Assembly (NCBI GenBank): GCA_025800365.1
Contig: JAOXRT010000147.1
Location: forward strand, 26,261 to 90,260
DNA length: 64,000 nucleotides
Source of the DNA: Cellvibrionaceae bacterium
GTDB taxonomy: Bacteria > Pseudomonadota > Gammaproteobacteria > Pseudomonadales > Cellvibrionaceae
Reading direction: 5' to 3'
Shown: piece after piece, positions 63,853-64,000 of the stretch
Layout: each line of letters opens with the position of its first letter
How positions within the stretch are numbered: the first letter of the stretch is position 1
Notes under the pieces: model-generated
Told to the model about the DNA's origin: nothing
Seen by the model: only the letters and a program-made list of their open reading frames with translations
The model's database searches: none
Position numbers and translations under genes: made by a program

Positions 63853-64000
63853 TTAGGCACGAATAATGTCGCCCGTACGTAAATCACGAATGGTGGAAGG
63901 TTTAGCCTTGGTATTCACAAGCCCTGGAGCCAAACCGGCAAGGCAACCGTGAAAATATCTCTCAGCATGCATAGCACTAACGGCCGGCGGTAAACCCTGG
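63853..64000 (-). CDS. tsaC: C-terminal end of threonylcarbamoyl-AMP synthase TsaC (partial, runs off right edge)
   Basis: The minus strand from the window edge is open for 48 codons and ends at a TAA (63853-63855). The end reads KPSTIRDLRTGDIIRA, which matches the C-terminal signature of the YrdC/Sua5-type tRNA modification enzyme TsaC (PSxIRDLxTG..IR). The order tsaC-hemF-aroE is the same as in Pseudomonas (PA0022, PA0024, PA0025 as I recall), which supports the call. The N-terminal part is outside the window. Confidence 0.75.
   Translation of the reverse strand, partial: QGLPPAVSAMHAERYFHGCLAGLAPGLVNTKAKPSTIRDLRTGDIIRA

Overview
The window looks like chromosomal DNA of a marine gammaproteobacterium related to the Pseudomonadales/Cellvibrionales. 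I infer this from several gene blocks whose order I recognise from Pseudomonas: diguanylate cyclase-dsbA-cytochrome c4-engB-polA-znuA/zur-znuCB; coxB-coxA-ctaG-coxC-DUF2909-surf1-ctaA-ctaB-sco; prlC with a yheV-type gene; and tsaC-hemF-aroE. Three large TonB-dependent receptors, a beta-propeller phytase and two gamma-glutamyltranspeptidases point to a marine scavenging lifestyle. I found no tRNA, rRNA, CRISPR array, transposase or phage gene.

Layout. 1-8013 (minus): a tightly packed operon of a lipoprotein secretin, a small lipoprotein, a parvulin-type prolyl isomerase, a Wzt/Wzm-type polysaccharide ABC exporter, a methyltransferase and a glycosyltransferase that is cut by the window edge. 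8276-12672 (minus): a short-chain dehydrogenase (SDR), an SDR-hydrolase fusion and a diguanylate cyclase. 12909-24970: the dsbA/cc4/engB/polA/znu block, into which a TonB-dependent receptor (15525-18128) is inserted. Just downstream of polA on the minus strand is an unannotated transcription unit with an extracytoplasmic-sigma-type promoter and a strong terminator, at the locus where Spot 42 (enterics) and ErsA (Pseudomonas) are found. 25111-34565: a solute-binding protein and a complete caa3-type cytochrome c oxidase cluster with heme A synthesis and copper assembly genes. 35094-41592: a MATE transporter, an unknown gene, yheV, prlC, and an AraC regulator overlapping a second diguanylate cyclase-like protein. 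41936-57291: an accessory island with TonB receptor, tandem phytase, transpeptidase, TonB receptor and transpeptidase on the plus strand, facing a minus-strand signalling operon (response regulator, hybrid kinase, periplasmic binding protein). 57440-64000: gamma carbonic anhydrase-like protein, DUF885 protein, an extracytoplasmic-function sigma operon, aroE, hemF and the C-terminus of tsaC.

How the genes work together. The left operon probably builds and exports a surface glycan, and unusually carries its own outer-membrane secretin. The znu genes face each other around one Zur operator. The cox cluster makes a complete terminal oxidase with cofactor supply. The phytase/transpeptidase/receptor island would release phosphate, inositol phosphates and amino acids from phytate and gamma-glutamyl peptides outside the inner membrane and import products across the outer membrane. 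The items I rate most worth checking are the sRNA candidate at 18408-18534, the secretin-glycan exporter operon, the SDR-hydrolase fusion, and the phytase/transpeptidase island with its neighbouring three-component sensory operon.
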